From Clostridiales bacterium (lineage in GTDB: Bacteria; Bacillota; Clostridia; Oscillospirales; Oscillospiraceae), in contig JALFOM010000148.1 of NCBI GenBank assembly GCA_022782265.1, forward strand, positions 16,328 through 80,327: DNA of 64,000 nt. The letters are read 5' to 3'. A program made the translations under genes and the position numbers. The notes below the pieces were generated by a model. It made no database searches. It saw only the letters and a program-made list of their open reading frames with translations, and had not been told where the DNA came from. This document shows, in pieces, positions 22,403 to 31,068 of this stretch. The first letter of the stretch is position 1. Every line of letters starts with the position of its first letter.

Positions 22403-22897
22403 CTATGGTTGGCCGTAAAGCAGGGTAAAGCTCTCGTAATGGTCGCCGGTATAATAGATCAGGCCGTCATTGGAAAAGACAATGCGCTCCGCGCCCCGGG
22501 AATCCGCGCCCAGGGTATTGACGTCGCACTCGGTCCAGCTGCGGCCCTGGGCCTTGGGCAGCAGACCCTCCCGGTTGCCGAAGCTGTCCCCGCCGATGCA
22601 CATGCCGGGGCAGTATGGCTCCAGAGAGCCGCCGCTCCAGCCGGCCTGACGGGCCTGGTCTTTGGTGATGAAGTTTGACGGCAGGCAGCCATAGGTGTGG
22701 ATATACAGGGCTACGTCCTCCTTTGTGGTGTAGCTGCCGTATTCATCCAGGGCAGGCTCCGCCCCGTTCTCTTCCACGGAGATAGGGGGGACGTCCCCCG
22801 GGGACTGCTCAGCCGGAGCGGAGAGACAGCCGGACAGCAGGGCCGCCAGCATCAGCAGGGCCAGCAGATAAGCTGAGAATTTTGTAAACTTTTTCAT
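22403..22897 (-). CDS. Barnase-type secreted ribonuclease lipoprotein
   Basis: 164 residues. A lipoprotein signal with LSGC (Cys24) is followed by an acidic linker and a barnase/guanyl-specific RNase domain from about residue 55: YIHTYGCLPSNFITKDQA, IGGDSFGNREGLLPKAQGRS, WTECDVN, ERIVFSND and YYTGDHYESFTLLY. All active-site residues known from barnase have counterparts: K79 (K27), E123 (E73), R134 (R83), R138 (R87) and H153 (H102). Four additional cysteines could form disulfides. Lipid anchoring on the cell surface is unusual for this normally free enzyme. No barstar-like inhibitor gene is visible nearby. Confidence 0.9.
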   Translation of the reverse strand: MKKFTKFSAYLLALLMLAALLSGCLSAPAEQSPGDVPPISVEENGAEPALDEYGSYTTKEDVALYIHTYGCLPSNFITKDQARQAGWSGGSLEPYCPGMCIGGDSFGNREGLLPKAQGRSWTECDVNTLGADSRGAERIVFSNDGLIYYTGDHYESFTLLYGQP

Positions 22898-22958
22898 AAC
22901 TCTTCATTCCTTTGCCTGTTTTCCCCCCGATAATACCATGTGCGGGCGGGCGGCGCAA

Positions 22959-22987
22959 TTGCTTTATGGGCATAATTATGCTAAAAT
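22959..22987 (+). promoter_or_regulatory. Promoter of the DUF5050 lipoprotein/ABC operon
   Basis: -35 TTGCTT (22959-22964), 17-bp spacer, -10 TAAAAT (22982-22987), about 28 nt before the start codon. Confidence 0.75.
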
Positions 22988-23015
22988 AACAGGGCATTTA
23001 TAAGGAGAATGGACA

Positions 23016-24089
23016 ATGCTTAAAACTTTTGAAGCAATTTCGCTGAGCATCATGACGCTGCTGCTTTTCGCCCTCTGCGGCTGCAGCGACAGCGCGGCAG
23101 CTCCGGAGAATACGTCAGGACCCCGGGAGACAGTCATTGAGAGCGCGCCCGGGCTTTCGACAGATTTCGACACTGCGGCTTCCCTGCGTATGGCCTCCTT
23201 TATGGGCGGCAACCGGGCGCTGGTTTCCGGAGACCGGCTCTGGTGCTTTGATTTTGACGAGAACGCCTCTCCGGTGCTGGCCTGCTACACGCTGGCCGAT
23301 GGGGCGCCGGGGAATTTTACCCTGCTGCAGACCGACTGTGTGCCGGAATATCTCTGCATGGAGGGCGACAGGCTTTACTACATCAACGACAACGGCAGCG
23401 CCTCTGTTGAAAGTATCGGCACGGACGGGAAGGATCATCAGGTGCTGGTGGACGAGCCCTGCGGCTATTTGCAGATCTGTGCGGGCGAGCTGTACTTCTG
23501 CGACGCCGCCGGCCGCTTCTGCAAGGCGGCGCTGGACGGCAGCGGCAGGCAGGTGCTGATCGACGATGTGTGCTGCTACCCCTTTGTTTTTGACGGCCGG
23601 GTGCTGTACCAGAGCGGCAAAGACGGCGAGAGCCTGCACCTGCTGGAGCTGGAGGACGGAACGGACCGGAAGCTGACAAGCACCGTGTCCTACGCGCCGG
23701 TAATTATTGAAAACACCCTTTACTATACACAAAAGACCGGCGAGGGAAACCGGATATGCTCTCTTGAACTGGAAAGCGGCGTAACGCAGGTGTTTGATTC
23801 GCCGCTGATCCAGGGCGCGGCGGAGTTTATCCCTGTGCCCGGTCAGGGCTGGACCGTCAGAGCGGTCCCGGCGGACGAGCGGGTTTCGCAGAGCAGCATC
23901 CCCCTTTCGGAGCTGGGCAGCGGCGCCTGGCATCAGGGCGGATACAGCGGTTACCGCCTGTGCGACTGGGCGGGGGAGCAGCGGGTAGACGCCTTCTATG
24001 AAAACGGCGGCCGGCTGAGAAGCTTTGTGCTGGTCAATGCCGACGGCAGTGAAACGGAATATATGGCCGGCGTGGTACGGCAGAAATAA
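23016..24089 (+). CDS. Lipoprotein with DUF5050-like beta-propeller
   Basis: 357 residues. Signal peptide with lipobox ALCGC near residue 22, then a Ser/Thr linker and a run of short repeats of the kind xGDRLYYINDNGSxxVxSI, typical of DUF5050 propellers (for example LYYINDNGSASVESIGTDGK near 130 and LYFCDAAGRFCKAALDGSG). Such domains bind ligands or partner proteins outside the cell; the function is unknown. RBS AAGGAGAA precedes ATG 23016. It is followed 21 nt later by an ABC ATPase and a large permease, so it may be an accessory of that exporter. Confidence 0.78.
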   Translation: MLKTFEAISLSIMTLLLFALCGCSDSAAAPENTSGPRETVIESAPGLSTDFDTAASLRMASFMGGNRALVSGDRLWCFDFDENASPVLACYTLADGAPGNFTLLQTDCVPEYLCMEGDRLYYINDNGSASVESIGTDGKDHQVLVDEPCGYLQICAGELYFCDAAGRFCKAALDGSGRQVLIDDVCCYPFVFDGRVLYQSGKDGESLHLLELEDGTDRKLTSTVSYAPVIIENTLYYTQKTGEGNRICSLELESGVTQVFDSPLIQGAAEFIPVPGQGWTVRAVPADERVSQSSIPLSELGSGAWHQGGYSGYRLCDWAGEQRVDAFYENGGRLRSFVLVNADGSETEYMAGVVRQK

Positions 24090-24110
24090 ATTCGCATTCG
24101 GGGGACAGAC

Positions 24111-24818
24111 ATGGCAGACGGATTCATCAGTTTTGAAAAGGTAAAAAAGGACTATCAGGCCGGCGAGGTGACGGTGACGGCCCTGCACGACGTGAGCTTT
24201 GCCATCGAAAAGGGCGAAATCTGCGTCATCGTGGGCGAGTCCGGCGCGGGCAAGACCACGCTGCTGAACATCCTGGGCGGTATGGACAGCCTGACCGAGG
24301 GCCGTGTGACGGTGGACGGGGCGGAGCTCAGTTCCTTCGGCAAAAAGGAGCTGACGGCCTACCGGCGCAACGATGTGGGCTTTGTGTTCCAGTTTTATAA
24401 TCTGATCCCCAACCTGACCGCGCTGGAAAACGTGGAGATCGCGGCCCAGCTGAAAAAGGACTCTCTGGACCCGGCCCTGGTGCTGGAGCAGGTGGGCCTG
24501 AAGGACCGGATGGGCAATTTCCCGGCCCAGCTCTCCGGCGGCGAGCAGCAGCGGGTGGCCATTGCTCGGGCGCTGGCCAAAAACCCCAAGCTCCTGCTCT
24601 GCGACGAGCCCACCGGCGCCCTGGACTACAACACCGGCAAGGCCATATTGAAGCTTTTGCAGGACACCAGCCGCAGCACCGGCATGACGGTGATCATCAT
24701 CACCCACAACAAGGCCCTCTGCGCCATGGCGGACCGGGTGATCAGAGTGAAGAGCGGTACGATCCGCTCCGTACAGAAAAACGAGGAGATTATCCCCGTG
24801 GAAGAGATCGAGTGGTGA
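24111..24818 (+). CDS. ABC transporter ATP-binding protein (MacB/LolD type)
   Basis: 235 residues. Walker [10 protein letters not shown] (near 43), Q-loop [18 protein letters not shown] typical of the MacB/LolD/FtsE class, signature [15 protein letters not shown] and Walker [12 protein letters not shown]. It energises the FtsX-fold permease encoded 4 nt downstream, forming a mechanotransmission ABC system rather than a classical importer. Such systems in Firmicutes act in peptide-antibiotic resistance, lipoprotein handling or envelope signalling. Confidence 0.93.
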   Translation: MADGFISFEKVKKDYQAGEVTVTALHDVSFAIEKGEICVIVGESGAGKTTLLNILGGMDSLTEGRVTVDGAELSSFGKKELTAYRRNDVGFVFQFYNLIPNLTALENVEIAAQLKKDSLDPALVLEQVGLKDRMGNFPAQLSGGEQQRVAIARALAKNPKLLLCDEPTGALDYNTGKAILKLLQDTSRSTGMTVIIITHNKALCAMADRVIRVKSGTIRSVQKNEEIIPVEEIEW

Positions 24819-24822
24819 ACGG

Positions 24823-27800
24823 ATGGACCGGTTCAGTGTGAAAATGCTTCTGAGAAGCATCAAAGGCTCTTTGGGGCGCTATCTGGCCATCGTGGCCATC
24901 ATCGCCCTGGGCGTGGGCTTTTACGCGGGCCTGCAGAGCTCCCAGCCTGCCATGCTGGAGACGGCGGACAGCTATATGCACGACCAGCGGATGTACGATT
25001 TCCAGCTCATGTCCACCCTGGGGCTGACGAAGGGGGACGTGGCCGCGTTCAGGCAGCTGGAGGGCGTGGAATACGCGGAGGGCGCTTTCTTTGCGGACGC
25101 CCTGGCGGTTCTGGGCAGCCATGAGGAGCCCTACCGCTTCATGTCCATTACGGAAACGGTCTGTACCCCCTATCTGACCGAGGGGCGGATGCCGGAAAAC
25201 GCCAACGAGTGTCTGGGCGACGCCGGGGCCTTCAGCAGCGACGATATCGGCAGAAGAATAAGCATAAGCGACGCAAATGACGGGGACACCCTGGGCCTTT
25301 TTGAACAGCGGGAATTTATCATCGTGGGCCTGGCCAAAAGCCCCCGGTACATCAGCCGTGACCGGGGTAGCACCTCTCTGGGCTCCGGTAGCCTCAGCGG
25401 CTTTGTGCTGCTGACGGAGGAGGCCTTCGACCAGGAGGTCTATCAGGAGATCCTGCTGTACTGCGGCCTGCCCGGAGAGATGTATTCCGCCGAATATATT
25501 TCCGCCCGGGACAAGCTGGAGCCGGAGGTCAAGGCCCTGCTGAACAGCCGGGGCGCCATGCGCTATAAGCAGCTGCGCAGCGAGGCGGACAAGGAGCTGG
25601 CGGAGGCCAGAGCGGAGCTGGACGAGGGCTGGGAGGAATACCGTGAGGGCGAAAAAGAGGCCCAAAAGGAGCTGAGCAGCGCCAGAGCCGCCCTGTATCA
25701 GGCCCAGAAAGAGATCGACGACGGACTTAAGGAGATCGGGGAAAAGCAGAAAGAGATCGACGAGGGCTGGGCACAGCTCCCCGCGGCCCAGCAGGAGATC
25801 GCGGACAACCGGGCCATGCTGGACGAGAAGGAAAAGGAGCTTCAGCAGGGCAAGGCAGAGCTGGAGCCGGCCATTGCGGAGATTCAGGCGGGCGAACAGC
25901 AGCTGGCCCAGGGCAAGGCCCAGCTGGAGGCGGCGAAAAACGCCGTGCTCTGGCCTCTGGAGCAGGCCATTGCCCTCATCGACGGCCAGATCAGCCAGAC
26001 CCAGCAGGAGATCGACGCCCTTGACCCGGAGAATTTGGGCTATGAGACCCGGCTTGCCATCCTCAATGCCCGGATGGAGCAGCTGCAGGGCCGCCGGGAG
26101 AACGCGGTGGCCGCCCGGGACAGCGCTGCGGAGAAATTCGCGCCTCAGGAGGCGGAGATCGCCGCGGCGGAAGTGGAGCTGAACGAGGCGAAGGCCCAGG
26201 TGGCGGCGGCCCAGGCGGAGATTGCCGCCGGGGAACAGGCCATCGCCCAGGGCAGAGCCCAGCTGGACGCCGCCGAGGCGGAGATTGAAAATTCCAAAGT
26301 GACCATGACCGAGGGCCAGAAGCAGCTGGACGAGGGACGGGTGCAGCTGGAACAGGCCCAGCGCCAGGTGAACCAGGGCTGGACAGAGTACCAGGAGGGC
26401 AAGGCTGAGGCCGAGCGGGAGCTGGCCGACGGCAAAAAAGAGCTGGAGGACGGGGAAGCGGAGCTGGCCCAGGCCATCATCGACACCGATGAGAAGCTGA
26501 AGCTGGAGGTATTCACCCTGAACCGGGAGACCAATTCCGGCTACGTGACCTTTGAAAACGACACCAGCATCGTCACCGCCGTGGCGGGGGCCTTCCCGGT
26601 GTTCTTCGTGCTCATCGCGGCGCTGGTCTGTGTGACCACCATGACCCGCATGATCAACGACGAGCGCACCCAGATCGGCACCCTGAAGGCCATGGGCTTT
26701 TCCGGCCGGGTGATTATGCGAAAATACCTGTGGTATTCCGGCAGTGCGGCCTTGGTGGGCTGCGTTCTGGGCTTTGTGCTGGGCGTGACGGTGATCCCCT
26801 TTATCGTCTGGTATGCCTACAATATTATTTACAGCTACACCACCCTGAAGCCCTATTTCAGCCTGGGCATGTGCGCCGCCTGTATGGCGGTGGCGCTGCT
26901 CAGCACCATACTGGTGACGGTGCTGACCTGCCGCAAGGAGCTGAGCGAGCGGCCGGCGGAGCTGATCCGGCCCAAAGCGCCCAGGGCCGGCAAGCGCATC
27001 CTGCTGGAGCGGATAAAGCCTCTGTGGAAGCGGCTCTCCTTCCTGAGCAAGGTGACGCTGCGAAACGCCTTCCGCCATCCCGCCCGCGTCATGCTGATGA
27101 TGCTGGGCGTGGGTGGCTGTACCGCCCTGCTGGTGGCGGGCTTCGGCGTGAAGGATTCCATCGCCGATGTGCCGGACTATCAGTACGGCGAGATCAGCCG
27201 CTATGAAATGCTGGTCAATTACGATCCGGATGTGCTGGACACCGACGGGAAGGCGGAGGCCCTGTGGAAGGACCGGGCGGACGCCTGGGCCCTGAGCTAT
27301 CAGGTGAACGCGGAGCTGAAGACCGACACGGAAAGCCACTCCGTCAAGCTGGTGGCCGCCCAGGGGATGGCCCTGAAAAACGTGATCAGCCTGCAGGACG
27401 GCAGCGGCGAGCTGGAATATCCGGGCAAGGGGGAAGCCGTTGTTACGGAGCATCTTGCCGATCTTCTGGAGATCAGCGTGGGGGATCAGGTAACGTTGGA
27501 GACCGACGACGGCGACAGTCTGCGCCTTACCGTGACGGGCATAGCGAAAAACTATCTGGGCCACTACATCTATGTGTCGCCGGAGACGGTGCCGGGGGCG
27601 AAAAATAACGCCGCCTATCTCTGCGACAGCAGCGAGGACGGCGGGGAAGGGCTTGCGGCCTGGCTGCGCTCCCAGGACGGCGTCAGCTATGTTTCCCTGA
27701 CGCTCAGGGAAAAGGAGACCGTCAGACAGTCCATGCAGAGCCTGAACATGATCGTGCTGCTGGTGGTGGTCTGTGCCGCCGCCCTGGCCTTTATCGTCCT

Positions 27801-28143
27801 CTGCAATCTGACCAACATCAACATTATGGAGCGGGTCCGGGAGGTGGCCACCGTCAAGGTGCTGGGCTTCAACCCGGGGGAGACCGCCTCCTATATCCTG
27901 CGGGAAAACCTGCTGCTGTCCATTCTGGGCGGCGCTGTGGGACTGCTGCTGGGCAAGCTGCTGCACCGCTTCATCATGGAGCTGATCCAGGTGGACTACA
28001 TGTGCTATGAGGTGCGGATTTCCGCTTTGAGCTATCTGCTGGCCTTCGGCGTCACGGTGCTTTTCGCCCTGGCCGCCAACTTCGCCATGAGCTTCAAGCT
28101 GGAAAAGATCAACATGACCGAGTCCCTGAAATCCGTGGAATAA
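24823..28143 (+). CDS. Large FtsX-family ABC transporter permease with long extracellular coiled coil
   Basis: 1106 residues. Membrane helix 1 (about 15-37), an extracytoplasmic domain, then an unusually long heptad-rich segment (about 245-565) full of Glu, Ala, Gln and Lys with repeats such as AxAEIAAGEQxIAQGRAQLD. A first FtsX domain follows (helices near 585-610, 640-670, 685-705), a second extracytoplasmic domain (about 775-965) and a second FtsX domain (about 970-1100) with EVATVKVLGFNPGE. The YhgE/Pip-like coiled coil could reach far into the cell wall. The partner ATPase is directly upstream. Cargo is unknown. Confidence 0.88.
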   Translation: MDRFSVKMLLRSIKGSLGRYLAIVAIIALGVGFYAGLQSSQPAMLETADSYMHDQRMYDFQLMSTLGLTKGDVAAFRQLEGVEYAEGAFFADALAVLGSHEEPYRFMSITETVCTPYLTEGRMPENANECLGDAGAFSSDDIGRRISISDANDGDTLGLFEQREFIIVGLAKSPRYISRDRGSTSLGSGSLSGFVLLTEEAFDQEVYQEILLYCGLPGEMYSAEYISARDKLEPEVKALLNSRGAMRYKQLRSEADKELAEARAELDEGWEEYREGEKEAQKELSSARAALYQAQKEIDDGLKEIGEKQKEIDEGWAQLPAAQQEIADNRAMLDEKEKELQQGKAELEPAIAEIQAGEQQLAQGKAQLEAAKNAVLWPLEQAIALIDGQISQTQQEIDALDPENLGYETRLAILNARMEQLQGRRENAVAARDSAAEKFAPQEAEIAAAEVELNEAKAQVAAAQAEIAAGEQAIAQGRAQLDAAEAEIENSKVTMTEGQKQLDEGRVQLEQAQRQVNQGWTEYQEGKAEAERELADGKKELEDGEAELAQAIIDTDEKLKLEVFTLNRETNSGYVTFENDTSIVTAVAGAFPVFFVLIAALVCVTTMTRMINDERTQIGTLKAMGFSGRVIMRKYLWYSGSAALVGCVLGFVLGVTVIPFIVWYAYNIIYSYTTLKPYFSLGMCAACMAVALLSTILVTVLTCRKELSERPAELIRPKAPRAGKRILLERIKPLWKRLSFLSKVTLRNAFRHPARVMLMMLGVGGCTALLVAGFGVKDSIADVPDYQYGEISRYEMLVNYDPDVLDTDGKAEALWKDRADAWALSYQVNAELKTDTESHSVKLVAAQGMALKNVISLQDGSGELEYPGKGEAVVTEHLADLLEISVGDQVTLETDDGDSLRLTVTGIAKNYLGHYIYVSPETVPGAKNNAAYLCDSSEDGGEGLAAWLRSQDGVSYVSLTLREKETVRQSMQSLNMIVLLVVVCAAALAFIVLCNLTNINIMERVREVATVKVLGFNPGETASYILRENLLLSILGGAVGLLLGKLLHRFIMELIQVDYMCYEVRISALSYLLAFGVTVLFALAANFAMSFKLEKINMTESLKSVE

Positions 28144-28147
28144 ATAA

Positions 28148-28186
28148 ACAGCCGTGCAATGATGATTCACTGCACGGCTGTTTTGT
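28148..28186. terminator. Bidirectional terminator between converging ABC operons
   Basis: A 12-bp stem (AACAGCCGTGCA / TGCACGGCTGTT) with a 11-nt loop and TTTT; A-rich on the other side. Confidence 0.9.
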
Positions 28187-28190
28187 GGGC

Positions 28191-28808
28191 TCAGAGGCTC
28201 CTGTTCTTATAGAACCTTATGGACAGCAGCCAGGAGGCGGCGAAAAGCAGGACGCTGATGAGGCAGATCAGCAGCGGCGCGGGAACGGAGACCGCCGGGG
28301 CTCCGTTGGCGCTTATGCCGTCATAGGGCAGGATAAAGGCCAGGGCGCAGACCGCGCCGATGACGATGTAATAGGCGATGCGGGCCCGCTCACTGCCCAG
28401 CTTGTAGATGATGGGCAGCAGGACGGCAGGCCCGGAAAGGCCCATGGCCAGCAGCATGGAGATAATGCTGAAAAACGCTTCTTTCTCCTCGGGCAGCAGC
28501 CGTATTCCCTGGGCCACGGCGGAGACCAGCAGGATGGCAAGCGCGGACAGCAGCACAAAAACATACTTTGCCGACACCACCTGGCTGCGGGTAAAGGGCA
28601 TGGCGGCGCAGTACCGGTCCCAGTGGAACTTTTCGTCATAGGACAGCAGGGACATGGGCAGCATGGAGGTGATGATCATGGGGTACATGATCAGAAACAT
28701 ATTGCCGTTTGCCCAGACAGAGGCAAAAAGAAAAATGAGCACCATGGCGGCGAAAACCCGCATATAGCTTTTGGCCATGTAAAATTCCTTCAGTAACAGC
28801 GCTTTCAT
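28191..28808 (-). CDS. ABC-2 type transporter permease
   Basis: 205 residues, six membrane helices, starting MKALLLKEFYMAKSYMRVF, which is characteristic of the ABC2_membrane_5 group. The stretch YDEKFHWDRYCAAMPFTRSQVV between helices 2 and 3 is the conserved cytoplasmic coupling region of these permeases. Translated from ATG 28808 (RBS AAAGGAGG), 2 nt after the ATPase stop. Together with the ATPase and the GntR regulator upstream it forms a YtrA-YtrB-like export unit, often induced by cell wall antibiotics; substrate unknown. Confidence 0.88.
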   Translation of the reverse strand: MKALLLKEFYMAKSYMRVFAAMVLIFLFASVWANGNMFLIMYPMIITSMLPMSLLSYDEKFHWDRYCAAMPFTRSQVVSAKYVFVLLSALAILLVSAVAQGIRLLPEEKEAFFSIISMLLAMGLSGPAVLLPIIYKLGSERARIAYYIVIGAVCALAFILPYDGISANGAPAVSVPAPLLICLISVLLFAASWLLSIRFYKNRSL

Positions 28809-28810
28809 TT

Positions 28811-29650
28811 TCAGGCCTCCTTTACCATGAATACAAACAGCTCTTCAATGCTGATGGGGCTGATGTTTGCCCCCACCGGCGCCGCGTCCCGCCGGACGAT
28901 GGCGGTAACGCCGTAGGGATTTTCTTTCCTGCCTTTTACCGCCGCTTTCGGCAGGGCGTTCAGCTCTGCCGCCGTGCAGCGGAGAATGCAGTACTCCGAC
29001 AGCAGCAGGTCCTTCTCCTCGCACAGCAGCAGCCGCCCCTTGTGGAGAAAGGCGATGTAGTCGCAGAGCTTTTCCAGGTCGCTGACAATGTGGGAGGAGA
29101 TGAGGATGGAATGGCTCTCGTCCCGGGTAAACTCGGAGAAAAGCTCCACCACCTCGTCCCGGACCACCGGGTCCAGGCCGCTGGTGGGCTCATCCAGAAT
29201 CAGAAGCCTTGGCTTGTGGGACAGGGCCACCGCAATGCCCAGCTTCATCTTCATGCCCCGGGAAAAGTCCTTGAATTGCTTACCCTCCGGCAGGTCAAAG
29301 CGGCGGAGATACTCCCTGTAGGCCGCCTCATCCCAGTTTTTGTAGGTCAGGCGCATCACGTTGTTTACCTGCCGGGTGTTAAAGCACTCGGGAAAGCCCA
29401 CCTCGTCCAGCACAACGCCGGTCTCCTCCCGGGTGAGCATCACGTCCTCCCCGTCGCCTCTCCCCAAAAGCCGGATGCTGCCGCCGTCCCGCTGCAGCAT
29501 ATCCAGAATCAGGCGGATGGTGGTGGTCTTTCCGGCCCCGTTTTCCCCGATCAGGCCCATGATGCAGCCCTGGGGCAGATTCAGGTCCAGCGGGCCCAGG
29601 TCAAAGCCCGGATAGCTCTTTCGAAGCTGTCTGATTTCAATGGCGTTCAT
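28811..29650 (-). CDS. ABC transporter ATP-binding protein (YtrB/CcmA type)
   Basis: 279 residues. Walker A GENGAGKTT (near 36), signature region FSRGMKMKLGIAVALSHKP, Walker B LLILDEPTSGLD and the switch histidine in ISSHIVSDLEKL. The truncated signature (FSRGMKMK instead of LSGGQ) is normal for this exporter group. A C-terminal extension of about 70 residues follows, as in drug/lantibiotic exporters. It overlaps the GntR gene by 4 nt and drives the permease encoded next. Confidence 0.93.
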   Translation of the reverse strand: MNAIEIRQLRKSYPGFDLGPLDLNLPQGCIMGLIGENGAGKTTTIRLILDMLQRDGGSIRLLGRGDGEDVMLTREETGVVLDEVGFPECFNTRQVNNVMRLTYKNWDEAAYREYLRRFDLPEGKQFKDFSRGMKMKLGIAVALSHKPRLLILDEPTSGLDPVVRDEVVELFSEFTRDESHSILISSHIVSDLEKLCDYIAFLHKGRLLLCEEKDLLLSEYCILRCTAAELNALPKAAVKGRKENPYGVTAIVRRDAAPVGANISPISIEELFVFMVKEA

Positions 29651-30024
29651 GTTGTTTCCTCCTCAATAACGCTGAACATTTCGATAATATCCTCCCGGCT
29701 GAGCCCGCTGGCGGCGGCCAGATCGCGGATCTCCTGCAGGCGCTCCTCGATCTGCCGCAGATTCTCCTCCCGCAGCAGCTCCGTGTTTTTCGCCGCCACA
29801 AAGCAGCCCTTGCCGGCCACGGTGTAGATGAAGCCCTCCCGCTCCAGCTCGTCGTAGGCCCGGCGGGTGGTGATCACGCTGATCCCCAGGTCCTTGGCCA
29901 GGTTCCGGATGGAGGGGAGAAGCTGATCCTCACGCAGCCCGCCGCTGATGATCTGACTTTTGATCTGGCTGTAGATCTGGTCATAAATGGGCAGCCCGCT
30001 TTTATTGTCAATAAAGATATTCAT
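29647..30024 (-). CDS. GntR-family transcriptional regulator (YtrA subfamily)
   Basis: 125 residues. The winged helix-turn-helix (residues 10-75) includes LPIYDQIYSQIKSQIISG and LLPSIRNLAKDLGISVITTRRAYDEL; the rest is a short dimerisation helix pair, the hallmark of the YtrA subgroup which lacks a ligand domain. It is first in the operon with the ABC exporter genes, so it probably represses its own operon. RBS GAGGTGAG precedes ATG 30024. AGTATACACAGTATATAC-like dyads lie just upstream (near 30055). Confidence 0.92.
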   Translation of the reverse strand: MNIFIDNKSGLPIYDQIYSQIKSQIISGGLREDQLLPSIRNLAKDLGISVITTRRAYDELEREGFIYTVAGKGCFVAAKNTELLREENLRQIEERLQEIRDLAAASGLSREDIIEMFSVIEEETT

Positions 30025-30052
30025 ATCTCACCTCGTGCAAAGTGTGTATGTA

Positions 30053-30071
30053 CAGTATACACAGTATATAC
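30053..30071. promoter_or_regulatory. Candidate GntR (YtrA-type) operator
   Basis: TGTACAGTATACACAGTATA-like sequence around 30048-30070 contains overlapping GTATAC/TATAC dyads immediately upstream of the GntR gene, as expected for the autoregulatory site. Assignment rests on position and symmetry only. Confidence 0.4.
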
Positions 30072-30105
30072 GGCCCTGTCAAGAGGAAAAGATCAATAAT
30101 CCGGA

Positions 30106-30134
30106 TTGTCAACAGCGGGGAAATGCGGTATAAT
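30106..30134 (+). promoter_or_regulatory. Promoter of the SAM hydrolase/ECF operon
   Basis: -35 TTGTCA (30106-30111), 17-bp spacer, -10 TATAAT (30129-30134); start codon 26 nt further. Confidence 0.82.
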
Positions 30135-30159
30135 CAACGGACGGAAAGAGGTGTTTTCA

Positions 30160-31002
30160 TTGAACCCACTGATTTTTCAAACCGATTTCGGCGTTCAGGA
30201 CGGCGCGGTCAGCGCCATGTACGGCGTGGCCTATACCGTGTGCCCGGGGCTCCGGGTGTTTGACCTGACCCATGAGATTGAGCCTTACGACATCTGGGAC
30301 GCCAGCTACCGGCTGATCCAGGCGGTGGCCTACTGGCCGGAGGGCACGGTGTTTGTCTCCGTGGTGGACCCGGGCGTAGGCTCCACCCGGCGCAGCATTG
30401 TGGCAAAGACCCAAAGCGGGCAGTACATCGTCACGCCGGATAACGGCACGCTGACCCATATCAAGCGCCGGGTGGGCATCACCGCGGCGCGCATCATTGA
30501 CGAGACGGTGAACCGCCGCTCCGGCTCGGAGGAGTCCTACACCTTCCACGGCCGGGATGTGTACGCCTATACCGGCGCAAGACTTGCCGCCGGCATCATT
30601 GATTTTTCGCAGGTGGGCCCGGAGGTGGAGCCGGACAGCATTGTGGAGCTTCCGGTAGTGGCCCCCACCCTCAGCGAAGACCGGGTCTGCGGCACGGTGG
30701 ACGTGCTGGACGTGCGCTTTGGCAGCCTCTGGACCAATATCCCCAAGGAGATGTTCAAAAAACTGGGCTTTAAGGTGGGGGACAGGGTGGAGGTCACCAT
30801 TGAAAACGACACCCGCGTGCTCTACCGCAATGTGATGACCTACGCCCATTCCTTCGCGGAGGTGCGGGTGGGCGAGCCGCTGGTCTATATCAATTCCCTG
30901 GACTGCATGGCTGTGGCCATCAATCAGGGCAGCTTTGCCAGAGCCTATAATATCGGCACCGGCAACAGCTGGAAGATCAGCATCAGCCCGGTCAGGTGGT
31001 AA
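30160..31002 (+). CDS. SAM hydroxide adenosyltransferase / SAM hydrolase (DUF62 family)
   Basis: 280 residues from TTG 30160, with AAAGAGGTG 6 nt upstream. Family hallmarks: IFQTDFGVQDGAVSAMYGV at the N-terminus, FDLTHEIEPYD, VVDPGVGSTRR (near 65), VTPDNGTL and TFHGRDVYAY (near 130). Characterised members use a water-derived hydroxide to split S-adenosylmethionine into adenosine and methionine in the cytoplasm. First gene of an operon with an ECF S component and its energising module. The link between SAM cleavage and vitamin-type uptake is not explained by known biochemistry and makes the unit interesting. Confidence 0.9.
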   Translation: MNPLIFQTDFGVQDGAVSAMYGVAYTVCPGLRVFDLTHEIEPYDIWDASYRLIQAVAYWPEGTVFVSVVDPGVGSTRRSIVAKTQSGQYIVTPDNGTLTHIKRRVGITAARIIDETVNRRSGSEESYTFHGRDVYAYTGARLAAGIIDFSQVGPEVEPDSIVELPVVAPTLSEDRVCGTVDVLDVRFGSLWTNIPKEMFKKLGFKVGDRVEVTIENDTRVLYRNVMTYAHSFAEVRVGEPLVYINSLDCMAVAINQGSFARAYNIGTGNSWKISISPVRW

Positions 31003-31068
31003 TTCCCCGTGTTTTTCCGGCGCGCAGCGCCTGAAAATAGATTTTTTAAGAGAGAAGGAGTAGAAAGA

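Noticed and set aside
21359..22897. spoIVB next to spo0A
   Set aside because: The neighbouring gene is a barnase-like lipoprotein; no PDZ or serine-peptidase motifs are present.
24790..28170. Very long open frame on the minus strand opposite the large permease gene
   Set aside because: It mirrors the permease in the GC-rich antisense frame, is full of His/Gln/Gly without domain order, and has no RBS. A shadow of codon bias.
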